A stretch of DNA of 64,000 nucleotides from Xanthomonas arboricola pv. populi (GCF_002939945.1 NZ_MDEB01000001.1:682001-746000), one strand, 5' to 3'; counted from the first letter of the stretch, positions 17,288 through 27,503 are shown. Numbers and translations: made by a program. Notes: a model not told the origin generated them from the letters alone.

Positions 17288-19831
17288 TTATTCCCCGCGC
17301 AGCACCTGCGCCAGGAACGGCGCGGTGCGGCTGCCACGCTGCCGCGCAACCGCCTCCGGCGCACCGGCCACCACGACAGCGCCACCTGCACCGCCCGCGC
17401 CCGGGCCCATGTCCAGCACCCAATCGCTGCTGGCGGCCACGCGCATGTCGTGTTCGACCACGATCACCGTATTGCCGGCTTCCACCAGGTCTTGCAGCTG
17501 ACGCATCAAGGTATCCACGTCGGCCGGATGCAGGCCGGTGGTCGGCTCGTCCAGCACGTACACGGTGTCGCGTCGCTGCGCGCGTTGCAGTTCGGTCGCC
17601 AGCTTGATGCGCTGCGCCTCGCCACCGGACAGTTCGGTGGCCGGCTGGCCGAGCCGCAGATAGCCCAGCCCCACTTCGCGCAACACCTGCAGCGGGCGCA
17701 ACACGCTGGCATCGTCGGCAAAGAAGCTGGCGGCCTGGTCCACCGTCATCTCCAGCACCTGCGCAATGTTGTGCCCACGCAGCGCGATCTCCAGGGTCTT
17801 GGCGTTGTAGCGCGCGCCGTGGCAGGTGGGGCATGGCGCGTACACGCTGGGCATGAACAGCAATTCCACGTGCACCGAGCCCTCGCCCTCGCAGGTGGCG
17901 CAGCGCCCCTTGGCGACATTGAACGAAAACTGCCCCGGGTCGTAACGGCGGCGGCGCGCAGCCGGTGTGGCGGCGAACAACTTGCGCACCGGATCGAACA
18001 GGCCGGTGTAGGTAGCCAAGTTCGAACGTGGCGTGCGGCCGATCGGTTTCTGGTCCACACGCACCAGACGCCGCACCTGGTCGAGCCCGCCGACGATCGC
18101 GCCACCCAGCGGCACCTGCGTGCCGCGCTCCAGCGGATCCAGCGCTTCGTCTTCCTCTGCCTGGGTTTGTCCAAGATGCGCGGCCAGCAATTCCACCAAT
18201 GCCTGGCTCACCAGCGACGACTTGCCCGAGCCGGACACACCGGTCACGGTGGTGAACACACCCAGCGGCAGGTCCACATCCAGGTCGCGCACATTGTTGC
18301 GGGTGATGCCGCGCAGCTGCAGCCAACCGGTGGCTGCACGCGCATGGCTGTGCACCTGCGGCGGGGTGCCGAACAGGTAGCGGCGCGTGGACGAGGCTTC
18401 CACCTGCTCCAGTCCCGCCGGCGGGCCGCTGTACAACACCTGCCCGCCGTGTACGCCGGCCGCCGGGCCGACATCGACGATCCAGTCGGCGTGGCGGATC
18501 ACATCCACCTCGTGTTCGACCACGAACACCGAATTGCCGGCGGCCTTGAGCTGATCCAGCGCGCCCAGCAGTGCCTGCGCATCGGCCGGATGCAGGCCCG
18601 CCGACGGTTCGTCCATCACATACACCACGCCGAACAATTGCGAGCGGATCTGCGTGGCCAGCCGCAGCCGTTGCAGCTCGCCCGGCGACAGCGTCGGCGT
18701 GCTGCGCTCCAGGCTGAGATAGCCCAGACCCAGCGCCTGCACCACGGCGATCCGCGCCCGCAGGTCGGCGGCGATGCGTTGCGCGGCGATCGCCTGCTCG
18801 GGATGCATGCCGGCCTGCGTGCGCTTGTCGTTGCGCTTGCGCTGGTCACCGTCACCTTCCGCAGCCGGACGCAGCAGGTCGGCCACCTCATCCAGCGGAC
18901 GCCGCGACAGCTCGCCGATATCCAGGCCGGCAAAGGTCACCGACAGCGCCTCGCGCCGCAGCCGCTTGCCATCGCACTGCGGGCACTGGGTGCTGATCAG
19001 GTACTGCGCCACGCGCTTTTTCATCTGCGCGCTCTGCGTGGTGGCAAAGGTGTGCAGCACATAGCGCCGCGCACTGGTGAAGGTGCCCATGTAGCTGGGC
19101 TCCTCCTTGCGGCGCAGCGCGCGCTTGGCCTCGTCCAGGCTATAGCCGGCATACACCGGCACCACCGGTTGCTCGTCGGTGTAGAGGATCCAGTCGCGGG
19201 TCTTCTTCGGCAGCGTGTGCCACGGCAGGTCGACGTCGTGGCCGAGCGTGGTGAGGATGTCGCGCTGGTTCTGGCCATGCCAGGCACCGGGCCAGGCGGC
19301 GACCGCGCGCTCGCGGATGCTCAGCGCAGGATCCAGCACCATGGTCGCTTCGGTCGCGTCGTAGATGCGCCCCAGGCCGTGGCAGGTCGGGCAGGCACCG
19401 GCGGGGGTATTGGGCGAAAAGCCGTCGGCATAGATGATCTCCTGCCCCGGCGGGTAGCTGCCCGCACGCGAATACAGCATGCGCAGGGAATTGGAGATGG
19501 TGGTGACGCTGCCCACCGACGAGCGCGCGCTCGGCGCGCCGCGCGCCTGCTGCAAGGCCACCGCAGGCGGCAGCCCTTCGATGGAATCCACTTCCGGCAC
19601 GCCCACCTGGTCGATCAGGCGCCGCGCATATGGCGAAATCGAATCGAGGTAACGCCGCTGCGCTTCGGCGAACACGGTACCGAACGCCAGCGACGACTTG
19701 CCCGAGCCGGACACACCGGTGAACACCACCAGCGCATCGCGCGGGATGTCCACGTCCACGTTCTTGAGGTTGTGCTCGCGCGCACCGCGCACGCGCACCA
19801 GGCCGGAGGACGATGAGATTGGATTGGACAT
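17288..19831 (-). CDS. UvrA-like ABC ATPase (UvrA2 type, no UvrB-binding insertion)
   Basis: Tandem ABC ATPase of the UvrA family, about 847 residues against roughly 940 for housekeeping UvrA. The first half has Walker [14 protein letters not shown] (about 32-44), zinc finger start CPTCHGLG, and signature [12 protein letters not shown]. The second half has Walker [14 protein letters not shown], the zinc module [11 protein letters not shown] with [10 protein letters not shown], signature [12 protein letters not shown] and Walker [13 protein letters not shown]. The segment after Walker A runs straight through [14 protein letters not shown] to the zinc finger, so the UvrB-binding domain appears missing, as in UvrA2 and drug-tolerance paralogues. 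A role in DNA damage or intercalator tolerance is inferred. It is flanked on both sides by copies of one intergenic repeat. Start taken at MSNPISSS; an ATG 24 nt upstream is possible. Confidence 0.9.
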   Translation of the reverse strand: MSNPISSSSGLVRVRGAREHNLKNVDVDIPRDALVVFTGVSGSGKSSLAFGTVFAEAQRRYLDSISPYARRLIDQVGVPEVDSIEGLPPAVALQQARGAPSARSSVGSVTTISNSLRMLYSRAGSYPPGQEIIYADGFSPNTPAGACPTCHGLGRIYDATEATMVLDPALSIRERAVAAWPGAWHGQNQRDILTTLGHDVDLPWHTLPKKTRDWILYTDEQPVVPVYAGYSLDEAKRALRRKEEPSYMGTFTSARRYVLHTFATTQSAQMKKRVAQYLISTQCPQCDGKRLRREALSVTFAGLDIGELSRRPLDEVADLLRPAAEGDGDQRKRNDKRTQAGMHPEQAIAAQRIAADLRARIAVVQALGLGYLSLERSTPTLSPGELQRLRLATQIRSQLFGVVYVMDEPSAGLHPADAQALLGALDQLKAAGNSVFVVEHEVDVIRHADWIVDVGPAAGVHGGQVLYSGPPAGLEQVEASSTRRYLFGTPPQVHSHARAATGWLQLRGITRNNVRDLDVDLPLGVFTTVTGVSGSGKSSLVSQALVELLAAHLGQTQAEEDEALDPLERGTQVPLGGAIVGGLDQVRRLVRVDQKPIGRTPRSNLATYTGLFDPVRKLFAATPAARRRRYDPGQFSFNVAKGRCATCEGEGSVHVELLFMPSVYAPCPTCHGARYNAKTLEIALRGHNIAQVLEMTVDQAASFFADDASVLRPLQVLREVGLGYLRLGQPATELSGGEAQRIKLATELQRAQRRDTVYVLDEPTTGLHPADVDTLMRQLQDLVEAGNTVIVVEHDMRVAASSDWVLDMGPGAGGAGGAVVVAGAPEAVARQRGSRTAPFLAQVLRGE

Positions 19832-19949
19832 GACCACCAGACCGACGTTCGACAACGCACTAGCCTAGCGCGGGACGCATGCAGCCAATGTCAGGGTTAA
19901 CGGCCAGTCCTGCGGCGCCTGACGCTGATCGCCTTGAAATGCGTCGGTC

Positions 19950-20096
19950 GAGGGCCCTGCAGCAAACTCGCAGCGTCGAGAGCGCGGCGCCCTCACCGCT
20001 CGCGGGACACGCCGTGAACCCGTCCCTGGGGGGCTCGGTGGCGGCATCCTTGCCGCCACACGGTCCCGCAACCGGCGAGGACACCGCACCAGAGAG
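19950..20096. repeat. Dispersed intergenic repeat, diverged copy C
   Basis: Shares the gggccctgcagcaaa end, the CGCGGGACACGC motif and the closing GGTCCCGC with copies A and B, but has a different core: an 8-bp hairpin gtggcggc/gccgccac at 20038-20059 in place of the ttacgcggcat palindrome. Together with copy B it fills most of the 639-bp gap between the UvrA-like gene and the HD-domain gene. Confidence 0.7.
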
Positions 20097-20195
20097 TTGG
20101 TCGGCGCTCATCTGAAAGGTTGTCTGTCGTGCGGCGCGCATCGGACGTGGAGCCGACGCTTCATGATCGAACAAGACACATCCAGCACTGCTCTT

Positions 20196-20346
20196 GCCAT
20201 GCACACCGACCATCTGGACTGGTCCTTGCCCGCCCACCGTCGCGGGACCTTACGCGGCATGGATGCCGCGTAAGAGCTTACAGGGACGTACTTGCAGCGT
20301 GTCCCGCGATGGTGGGCAGGCAAGGACCCTGCAGCAAAATCACAGC
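20196..20346. repeat. Dispersed intergenic repeat, copy B (inverted relative to copy A)
   Basis: Near-identical reverse complement of 16967-17108, with the same perfect 24-nt palindrome at 20250-20273. It continues into gcgtcgagggcgcggc, also found in copy C. Copies A and B sit about 3.1 kb apart in opposite orientation on either side of the UvrA-like gene. Confidence 0.8.
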
Positions 20347-20470
20347 GTCGAGGGCGCGGCGAGGACACCGCACCAGACAGTGTGCTGATTGTTTTACTGA
20401 AAGCTCTGCACGCCGGCCATCGTGACAGGTCCCTACAGCCAGGCCGCAGATCAGCTGCGCTACAACGCGA

Positions 20471-21109
20471 TCAGCCCAGCGCGTGCGCCGGCACCGGCTG
20501 CTCGCCGGTCTCGGCCAAGTCCTGCATGCGCGTCACCACGCCAGTGAACAACCGCGTGGTAGCGGCCCCGCGTGTGCGGAAGATCGCTTCCAGCTCGCCG
20601 TAGTACCACAGCGTGCCGGCGCGCCCGGCGGTGAACACGTTGAAGATGTCCTGGCCCACGGCCGGGTTTTCCAGGTCCTGCACGATGGTGCGCGCGTTAT
20701 AGAGCTTGTCGCAGCCGGACACCAGCAAGGCGCGTTCGGGCGTGTTGCGCAGGTGCTCAAGGTAGGCCAGCTTGCGCTCGCGCCAGTCGCGTTTGCGTGC
20801 GCTGGCGGTGTTGTCCACCTCGGCCTTGTCTTCGGCGGTGGCATCGGTGCATGCCATCACGATGTCGGCCACCGCATCGCCGAACTGCGCGCGGATCGAG
20901 GCCTCATGACCGCCGCCGCAATCTTCCACCACATCGTGCAGCAGCCCGGCGATGGCCTGTTCTTCGTCGCCGCCGCATTCCAGCACCAGCGTGGACACGC
21001 CCAGCAAATGGCTCAGATACGGAATCTGCGTGCCCTTGCGCACCTGCCCGGCATGGGCGATGCGCGCGTAATCCACAGCCAGGGCGTAACGTTCGGTGAG
21101 AGCGGTCAT
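20471..21109 (-). CDS. HD-domain phosphohydrolase, small alarmone hydrolase-like
   Basis: Soluble protein of 212 residues resembling the hydrolase domain of RelA/SpoT proteins and the stand-alone MESH1-type hydrolases. Visible metal and substrate motifs are AHAGQVRKGTQIPYLSHLLG (H19, H34), LLHDVVED (H58, D59) and CDKLYNAR (D134, N138). There is no synthetase, TGS or ACT domain. The likely role is hydrolysis of (p)ppGpp or a related nucleotide; this is family inference and the substrate could differ. It is divergent from an EAL phosphodiesterase gene across a gap of about 148 bp. Confidence 0.82.
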   Translation of the reverse strand: MTALTERYALAVDYARIAHAGQVRKGTQIPYLSHLLGVSTLVLECGGDEEQAIAGLLHDVVEDCGGGHEASIRAQFGDAVADIVMACTDATAEDKAEVDNTASARKRDWRERKLAYLEHLRNTPERALLVSGCDKLYNARTIVQDLENPAVGQDIFNVFTAGRAGTLWYYGELEAIFRTRGAATTRLFTGVVTRMQDLAETGEQPVPAHALG

Positions 21110-21257
21110 GGGGCGTCCGATGCGGGCAATGGCGCATTATCGCCGAGCCGGGTGACGCGCCAGGTGAGGATGGCGCGACGATGCATGTGCAGCCTCAATG
21201 ACGCGCTGTTGCGGCCGATACCGCTAGGCTCACCCCACGCCGCACGACTGCCCAGCC

Positions 21258-22004
21258 ATGCCCACGCTCCCCGTTTGCAACGCCTGCCGCGACGGCCAGG
21301 ACTTTCCCACCGCCATCACCATGGCGTTCCAGCCGATCGTGGACGTATCCACCCGCAGCATCTACGCCGGCGAAGCGCTGGTGCGCGGGGTCAATGGCGA
21401 ATCGGCCGGCAGCATCCTGGCTGCCGTGGATGAGCGCAACCGCTACGCCTTCGACCAGGCCTGCCGCATCAAGGCGATCGAATGCGCCGCGCAGATCGCG
21501 CTGCCGGCCTTGCTGTCGATCAACTTCATGCCCAACGCGGTCTACAACCCCGAACACTGCCTGCGCGCCACGCTCTCGGCCACCGCGCAGTACGGCTGGC
21601 CGCTGGACGCCATCATTTTCGAAGTCAGCGAACAGGAACACCTGGCCGAGCCGGCGCATCTGCTCGACATCATGCGCACCTATCAGGCACGCGGCCTGAA
21701 GACCGCCATCGACGACTTCGGCGCTGGCTACTCCGGCCTGGGCCTGCTGGCCGACTTCCAGCCGGACCTGCTCAAGCTGGATATCGCCCTGGTACGCGGC
21801 ATAGACGCCGACCGCAGCCGCCAGGCCATCGTCCGCCACACCACCCGCATGTGCGAAGAACTCGGTATCGCAGTCATCGCCGAAGGCATCGAACACCCCG
21901 ACGAATGCCGCGCCCTGCGCGACATGGGCATCCACCTGCAGCAAGGCTACCTGTTCGCCCGCCCACAGATCGGCGAGCTGCCGCAGGTGCACTGGCCGGA
22001 GTAA
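21258..22004 (+). CDS. Stand-alone EAL-domain cyclic-di-GMP phosphodiesterase
   Basis: A protein of 248 residues that is essentially one EAL domain. The catalytic set looks complete: GEALVRG (EAL motif), SINFMPN (Asn), IFEVSEQEH (Glu), AIDDFGAGYSGL (paired Asp), LLKLD (Lys), AEGIEH (Glu) and QQGYLFARP (Gln). It should therefore hydrolyse c-di-GMP to pGpG. No PAS, REC or GGDEF domain is attached. The only N-terminal oddity is a CNAC pair (C7, C10) ahead of the barrel, which might be a redox or metal site. Activity is predicted from residues, not proven. Confidence 0.9.
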   Translation: MPTLPVCNACRDGQDFPTAITMAFQPIVDVSTRSIYAGEALVRGVNGESAGSILAAVDERNRYAFDQACRIKAIECAAQIALPALLSINFMPNAVYNPEHCLRATLSATAQYGWPLDAIIFEVSEQEHLAEPAHLLDIMRTYQARGLKTAIDDFGAGYSGLGLLADFQPDLLKLDIALVRGIDADRSRQAIVRHTTRMCEELGIAVIAEGIEHPDECRALRDMGIHLQQGYLFARPQIGELPQVHWPE

Positions 22005-22119
22005 GAGGGTGCGTGCGCAAGAAGCACGCGAACCGCCCCCCCCTCAGCAGGCGCGCAATCGCCCAACACACAAAATCCGCACCCGCAGAAATCAAACAGC
22101 ACGCAATCCGCTTTCCCGA

Positions 22120-22145
22120 TTCCCTATTCCCTATTCCCTATTCCC
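22120..22145. repeat. Short tandem repeat of a 7-bp unit
   Basis: Unit attccct repeated about three and a half times, overlapping the last codons and immediate 3' side of the TrxR-like gene. No coding or regulatory role is apparent. Confidence 0.7.
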
Positions 22146-23832
22146 CGGCACTGGCAAGTTCCGATGCCGGCACCGGATTGGCCTGATGTGCCAGGTATTG
22201 ATGGATCTGCGCGACCACCGCCGCGCCCTCGCCCACCGCCGCGGCCACCCGCTTGACCGAGCCGGCCCGCACATCGCCGATGGCGAACACGCCGGGGCGG
22301 TTGGTTTCCAGCGGCAGACAGGCCGGCACGCCATCGCCGCGCGCGTTGCCGGTGACGACGAAGCCGCGCGCATCGGTCTCCACGCACTGCTGCAGCCAGC
22401 CGGTGTTGGGGTCGGCGCCGACGAACAGGAACAGATGCCGCAATTCCACCCGCGTGGTCTGGCCATCGGCGCGCGTGCGCAACACCGCCGCCTGCAGACC
22501 GCGCTCCGGATCGCCTTGCAGCGCGGACACTTCGGTGCCGGTATGCAGCTGCACATTCGGCAGCACGGCGATGCGGTCGATCAGATAGTGCGACATCGAC
22601 GATTCCAGCCCGTCGCCGCGAATGATCAGGTGCAGTTCCTTCACCCGCGGCGCCAGGAACGCCACCGCCTGGCCGGCGGAATTGCCGCCGCCCACCAGCG
22701 CCACCACGCCGCCCTCGCACAGCCGCGCTTCCACCGGCGAGGCCCAGTACGACACGCCATGGCCTTCGAAACGCGCCAGCCCGTCGATCTCCGGACGCCG
22801 GTAACGCGCCCCGGAGGCAACCACCACGGTGCTGGCCAGCAGCTGCTTGCCATCGGCCAGATCCAGCTTCAGCGCGCCATCGTCGCGCCCGCATTCCAGC
22901 GTGCCGGCCTCGATCGGAATCGCCAGCTCGGCGCCGAATTTGAGCGCCTGGTTATAGGCGCGCCCGGCCAGCGCCTGGCCGGAAATACCCGTGGGAAAGC
23001 CCAGATAGTTTTCGATGCGTGCCGAGGCGCCGGCCTGGCCGCCGATGGCGCGCTGGTCCAGCACCAGCACCGACAGCCCTTCGGACGCCGCGTACACCGC
23101 CGTCGCCAGACCGGCCGGGCCGGCGCCAACAATCGCGACGTCGTAACGCTTGTCCGGGTCGATGTCCGGGGTCATGCCCAGGCAATGCGCCGCTTCGGCA
23201 TCGCTGGGCTGGCGCAGCACCCTCCCGCTCGGGCACACCATCACCGGCAGTTCCTGCTTCTGGATGCCGAAGCGATGCACCAACGCGCGGCCTTCCTCGT
23301 CGGAGGCATCGATCACCGTGTTCGGGTAACCGTTGCGGGTCAGAAAGCCCTGCAAGCGGGTCAGATGCGGATCGTCCGGCTCGCCGATCAACACCGAGCC
23401 CGAGGCATCGCCTTCGATCAGGCCGACGCGGCGCAGGATCAACGCGCGCATCACCACCTCGCCCACTTCCGCCGAGCTGATCATCAGCGCGCGCAGATGC
23501 GCGGTGTCGAACGGCAGCGCCAGGCAGCCCTGCGGCCCGGCCCGCCCACCGGCCAGCGACGCGCGCCCGGCCAGCTGACTGACCTCGCCGGTGAACTGGC
23601 CGGGCGTGTGCGAGGTGACCGGCTTTTCGTTGCCCAGCCCGTCGCGCCGCACCACCTCGATGGCGCCTTCCAGCACCACCCACACCGGCGCGTGCGCATC
23701 GCCCACGTCGAACACGATCTCGCCCGCGTCGAAACGCTGCGCCGGCCCGCTGGCAAAACGCCGCGTGATCGCCAATTGGCCCGAGTCCAGCTCGGGAAAC
23801 ATCTGATGGTGGCGGGTATCGGCCAGGGACAT
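22138..23832 (-). CDS. Cyclic nucleotide-binding/thioredoxin-reductase-like flavoprotein lacking the CxxC
   Basis: Three-part protein of 564 residues. Residues about 12-130 look like a CRP-type cyclic nucleotide-binding fold (FDAGEIVFDVGD, GQFTGEVSQLAGR). Residues about 145-220 form a thioredoxin-fold segment without active-site cysteines. Residues about 228-560 form a thioredoxin reductase-like FAD/NAD(P)H oxidoreductase with DVAIVGAGPAGLATAVYA, GGQAGASARIENYLGFP, the second nucleotide site VALVGGGNSAGQAVAFLA and FAIGDVRAGSVKRVA. Where classical TrxB has its CxxC, this protein has YWASP (about 362-366), so ordinary thioredoxin reduction by the reductase disulfide is not possible. The start at MSLADTRHH removes an unlikely 20-residue extension. 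Physiological electron acceptor unknown. Confidence 0.87.
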   Translation of the reverse strand: MSLADTRHHQMFPELDSGQLAITRRFASGPAQRFDAGEIVFDVGDAHAPVWVVLEGAIEVVRRDGLGNEKPVTSHTPGQFTGEVSQLAGRASLAGGRAGPQGCLALPFDTAHLRALMISSAEVGEVVMRALILRRVGLIEGDASGSVLIGEPDDPHLTRLQGFLTRNGYPNTVIDASDEEGRALVHRFGIQKQELPVMVCPSGRVLRQPSDAEAAHCLGMTPDIDPDKRYDVAIVGAGPAGLATAVYAASEGLSVLVLDQRAIGGQAGASARIENYLGFPTGISGQALAGRAYNQALKFGAELAIPIEAGTLECGRDDGALKLDLADGKQLLASTVVVASGARYRRPEIDGLARFEGHGVSYWASPVEARLCEGGVVALVGGGNSAGQAVAFLAPRVKELHLIIRGDGLESSMSHYLIDRIAVLPNVQLHTGTEVSALQGDPERGLQAAVLRTRADGQTTRVELRHLFLFVGADPNTGWLQQCVETDARGFVVTGNARGDGVPACLPLETNRPGVFAIGDVRAGSVKRVAAAVGEGAAVVAQIHQYLAHQANPVPASELASAGE

Positions 23833-24200
23833 GGAATGGCGACGCTGAGGGGCAGTACATGCAAGCATGGCCAGCCGTGAGGGCGATGGCAATCACCCGA
23901 ACGGGCCATGCCGGGCGCGACAGAGCGTGCCTGCGCGAGCAGCGTACGCGCGTGCGCCGGCGCGCTGCTCGTGCAGGCATCACGGCCTCAGGCGGGTGCC
24001 CGTCGTGTGCGCGTGCACCCGAGGTGATCAGCACGACCAGCCGCAACCGTGTGCGCAAAACGTAGCTGAAGCACCTGCTGCGCTGGCCGCCAAGCGAACA
24101 CGGCCCTGCCCGGTACCCGGCACGCAGCACTCGAACGCGCATGTTGCTCCGGTTGCTCCGGTTGCTCCGCACCGTGCCGACGAACGTGCACCACCTCTTG
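23833..24200. other. Intergenic gap with a three-copy 9-bp repeat
   Basis: This 368-bp gap separates the flavoprotein from alkB. The only structure seen is gttgctccg repeated three times in tandem at 24143-24169, close to the 3' end of the alkB gene. No gene, tRNA or convincing promoter was recognised. Confidence 0.5.
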
Positions 24201-24848
24201 TCAGCCACGCTGCGTCTGCACCGGCTCCCAGTGCGGCCCGTGCTGACCGGCGGCCATGCGCTCGGCCGGGCGCACGCGAAACACCACGCTGATGCGCTCG
24301 CCCACCGCACGTGCGGTCTTGGCAATGCCGTGCTCGTGGCTCAGTTGCGAGGCATGGCTCATCGCCAGCAGACTGCCGGGCGCCAGCTCCACACCGATCG
24401 CCCGCGTGCTGCCATCTTTTGCGCGCAGCTGCATCCGCCGCGTCGCGCCCAGCGACACCAATGCGATCGGATACGGCGCCAGCAGCGTCTGCAGCTTGTC
24501 GTGATGCATCGCCACGCTGTCGCGGCCATCGCGATACAGATTCAGGCCCACGGCGTTGTAGGGCGCAGGCAACACGGTCTGCACCGCATCGAGCAGCGCC
24601 TGCAACGGCAAACCCGGCGGCAGCGGCGCATCCAGCCGATACGAGGCCAGCAGGCGCGGCACCTCCACCACACGGTCGTACATCTCGCGGCGCTGGCTGC
24701 GCCAGTCGGTCGCCTGGCGCAACGCGGCAAAGCACTGCTGCGCCACGGCAGGCGCCAGCAACTGCGGCCAATAGCGCACGCCGCCTTGCGCATCGTGCAG
24801 CAGCTGCACCGGCGCGGTGGGAGCATCGAACAGATCCATCGGGATCAT
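24201..24848 (-). CDS. AlkB-like 2-oxoglutarate/Fe(II) dioxygenase
   Basis: DNA/RNA dealkylation enzyme of about 215 residues, of the AlkB family (ABH2/ABH3-like compact form). It oxidatively removes methyl groups such as 1-methyladenine and 3-methylcytosine. The iron-binding facial triad is visible as MHHDK (HxD) and SHEHGIAK (distal His). The 2-oxoglutarate-binding Arg region is RISVVFRVRP, and NLYRDGRDSVAMHHD is a strong family signature. An alternative start three codons in (MDLFDAP) fits the family equally well. No adjacent ada gene. Confidence 0.88.
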   Translation of the reverse strand: MIPMDLFDAPTAPVQLLHDAQGGVRYWPQLLAPAVAQQCFAALRQATDWRSQRREMYDRVVEVPRLLASYRLDAPLPPGLPLQALLDAVQTVLPAPYNAVGLNLYRDGRDSVAMHHDKLQTLLAPYPIALVSLGATRRMQLRAKDGSTRAIGVELAPGSLLAMSHASQLSHEHGIAKTARAVGERISVVFRVRPAERMAAGQHGPHWEPVQTQRG

Positions 24849-25148
24849 ATGCGGGCGGTTTGCGCGATTTCAGCAGCCGGGCGTTGCGCTTGCCTGCGGC
24901 CGGAGCAGTGCAGGTGCACGCTGTCTCGCATCTGCTGCAAGACCTTGCTGCGTGCAGAAAGACGACCGACCTGCGCACCCGCAACCTCCTGCGCGCAAGG
25001 CTGGCAACCCGTGGCGGCCACGCGCGTCCATCGCCTACCGCGGCCCGCGCATGCATTAGCGAGCTCAACGATGCAGCCATGGAGGCCATGCGATCAGGCC
25101 CGACAGCTGTGCTACGGTCCGGCGCTGCATCCGCCTGGAACCGTTCGC
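24849..25148. other. Intergenic region between alkB and GH92 genes
   Basis: 300 bp between divergent genes that should carry both promoters. I see no reliable -35/-10 pair, repeat or RNA gene. Confidence 0.4.
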
Positions 25149-27503
25149 ATGCAGCATCGCTCAATCGCCTTCTCTCCCCTGCGTTGGCTGGCGCTGCTTG
25201 CCGCCTGCGTCAGCTTTGCCGGCAATGCGGCGCCACGCACGGACGACGCGGGTTTCAGCGCGGTGGATCCGTTCATCGGCACCGGTGGCGAAGGCCACAC
25301 CTATCCCGGTGCCACGGTGCCGTTCGGCATGGTGCAGCTGAGCCCGGACACGCAGATCAAGCCACGCAAGGAGGCCTATGGCTGGGCCGCCGGTTACCGG
25401 CATGGCGACACCACGATTGTCGGCTTCTCGCACACGCACTTTTCCGGCTCCGGGCATTCGGACCTGGGCGATGTCCTGCTGATGCCGCAAACCGGCCAGG
25501 TCAAGCTCGAACGCGGCGATGTCGCCACACCGGGCAGCGGCTACACCGCGCAGTTCGACCATGCCAGCGAGCAGGCGCAGCCCGGCTATTACGCGGTGAC
25601 CTTGAAAGACCGCAACATCCGCGCCGAACTCACCGCCAGTGCGCGCGTGGGTGTGCATCGCTATCAGTTCCCCAAGGGCGTACCGGCGCATGTGCTGGTG
25701 GACCTGCGCACCAGCCTGTACGACTACCCCGGCAAGGTGCAGTGGTCGCGGCTGCGCGTGCGCGGCGATGGCACCGTCACCGGCTTTCGCGAAACCCGTG
25801 GCTGGGCGCCCGGCCGCCAGTTGTACTTCGCCATGCGCTTTTCGCGCCCGCTCACCGCCACGCAGTTGCACGACACCGAGCAGGACATCCCGTACAAGGG
25901 CTTTCCGCCACCGGGCGAGAAGAACCCCGCGCAGCGCGCACAGATCGAAGGCCGGCAGCTGGTCGGCGTGTTCGATGTTGCCAACGATGGCACGCCGCTG
26001 GTGGTCAAGGTCGCGCTGTCGCCGGTCAGCGAAGCCGGTGCCATCGCCAATCTCGATGCGGAGGTGCCCGGTTTCGATTTCGACCGCGTGCGCGCCGACG
26101 CGCGTGCGCAATGGACGCAGGCGCTGTCGGCGATCGACGCGCAAGGCACGCCGCAACAACGCACCCAGCTCTACACCGCGCTGTATCACACCCTGCTCGG
26201 TCCCACCCTGTTCATGGACGGCGATGGCCAGTACCGCGGGCCGGACAATGCCGTGCATCAGGCGCGTGGCTGGACCAACTACTCCACCTTCTCGCTGTGG
26301 GACACCTACCGCGCGCTGCACCCGCTGCTGACCCTGGTGCAGCCGCCGCAACGCAGCAGCGACATGGTCAATTCCCTGCTCGCCTCGCGCCGCGACAGCG
26401 CCTACGGCATCCTGCCGGTCTGGGCATTCCACGGCCTGGAAACCTGGTGCATGATCGGCTACCACGCCGTGCCGGTGATCGCCGACGCCTACATGAAAGG
26501 CATCGGCGGCTTCGATGCCAACGAAGCATTGGACGCCATGGTCGCCAGCGCCAACTACGGCCCCTACGACGGCATCGCGCAGTACCGCGAGCTGGGCTAT
26601 GTGCCCATCGATGAAGAAGGCGAAGCCGCCTCCAAGACGCTGGAATATGCCTTCGACGACTGGACCATCGCGCGCATGGCCGACAAGCTCGGCAGGCCCG
26701 CCATCGCCGCAGAATTCAGCAAGCGCGCCGGCAACTGGAAACACGCCTTCGACCCGGCCACCGGCTACATGCGCGCACGCACCCGTGCCGGCGACTTCCG
26801 CGCGCCGTTCGATCCCTCGGCCAGCGGCTACGGCAGCGACTACACCGAAGGCAATGCCTGGCAGTACTCCTGGTATGTGCCGCAGGACGTCGCAGGACTT
26901 GCAGCCGCACATGGCGGCGACGACCAACTGCTCGCGCGCCTGGATGCGGTGTTCGATGCCAAGGTCGACCCCAAGGTGTTCGCGCATATGGAAGACATCA
27001 CCGGCCTGATCGGCTGGTACGCGCACGGCAACGAGCCCAGCCACCATGTCGCCTATCTGTACGCCTACGCCGGCCAGCCCTGGCGCACCCAGGCGCGGCT
27101 GAGCCAGATCATGGACACCCAGTACCACGCCGGCCCCGAAGGCCTGGCCGGCAACGACGACCTCGGCCAGATGTCGGCCTGGTACGTGTTCACCACGCTG
27201 GGCTTCTATCCGGTGGCACCGGGCAGCAACCAGTACATCATCGGCCGCCCGTTCCTGCCGCGCGCCACGCTCCACCTGCCCAATGGCAAGCGCTTCAGCG
27301 TGATCGCCGATGGCCTGAGCAAGGCGCGCAGCTACGTCGGCAGCGTCACCCTCAACGGCCAGCCGCTGACCCGCGCCTACCTCACGCACGAAGAAATCCA
27401 GGCCGGCGGCGAGCTGCGCTTCCGCATGCAGGCCACGCCGAACACGCAATGGGCCACCGATCCGGCGCAGCGGCCGTATTCGATGTCCACCCAGACGCGC
27501 TGA
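25149..27503 (+). CDS. Glycoside hydrolase family 92 alpha-mannosidase
   Basis: Exported calcium-dependent exo-alpha-mannosidase of about 784 residues, acting on alpha-1,2-, 1,3- or related mannosides such as trimmed N-glycans. Signal peptide about 1-28 ([14 protein letters not shown]). Family hallmarks are [20 protein letters not shown] at the mature N terminus, [29 protein letters not shown], and the very characteristic [20 protein letters not shown] near the C terminus. The start at 25149 is the only one giving a signal peptide directly followed by the GH92 N-terminal motif; an upstream in-frame extension runs antisense through alkB and is not coding. In xanthomonads GH92 enzymes take part in plant N-glycan breakdown; no other N-glycan genes are in view. 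Confidence 0.93.
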   Translation: MQHRSIAFSPLRWLALLAACVSFAGNAAPRTDDAGFSAVDPFIGTGGEGHTYPGATVPFGMVQLSPDTQIKPRKEAYGWAAGYRHGDTTIVGFSHTHFSGSGHSDLGDVLLMPQTGQVKLERGDVATPGSGYTAQFDHASEQAQPGYYAVTLKDRNIRAELTASARVGVHRYQFPKGVPAHVLVDLRTSLYDYPGKVQWSRLRVRGDGTVTGFRETRGWAPGRQLYFAMRFSRPLTATQLHDTEQDIPYKGFPPPGEKNPAQRAQIEGRQLVGVFDVANDGTPLVVKVALSPVSEAGAIANLDAEVPGFDFDRVRADARAQWTQALSAIDAQGTPQQRTQLYTALYHTLLGPTLFMDGDGQYRGPDNAVHQARGWTNYSTFSLWDTYRALHPLLTLVQPPQRSSDMVNSLLASRRDSAYGILPVWAFHGLETWCMIGYHAVPVIADAYMKGIGGFDANEALDAMVASANYGPYDGIAQYRELGYVPIDEEGEAASKTLEYAFDDWTIARMADKLGRPAIAAEFSKRAGNWKHAFDPATGYMRARTRAGDFRAPFDPSASGYGSDYTEGNAWQYSWYVPQDVAGLAAAHGGDDQLLARLDAVFDAKVDPKVFAHMEDITGLIGWYAHGNEPSHHVAYLYAYAGQPWRTQARLSQIMDTQYHAGPEGLAGNDDLGQMSAWYVFTTLGFYPVAPGSNQYIIGRPFLPRATLHLPNGKRFSVIADGLSKARSYVGSVTLNGQPLTRAYLTHEEIQAGGELRFRMQATPNTQWATDPAQRPYSMSTQTR

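Noticed and set aside
17450-19816. 788-codon open frame antisense to the UvrA-like gene
   Set aside because: Same mirror effect; composition is arginine-, histidine- and glutamine-rich, without any motif.
22009-23880. 623-codon open frame antisense to the TrxR-like flavoprotein
   Set aside because: No domain, and the opposite strand encodes an unmistakable flavoprotein.
24141-25148. N-terminal extension of the GH92 frame
   Set aside because: It runs antisense through alkB and lacks protein-like composition; the signal peptide at 25149 marks the true start.
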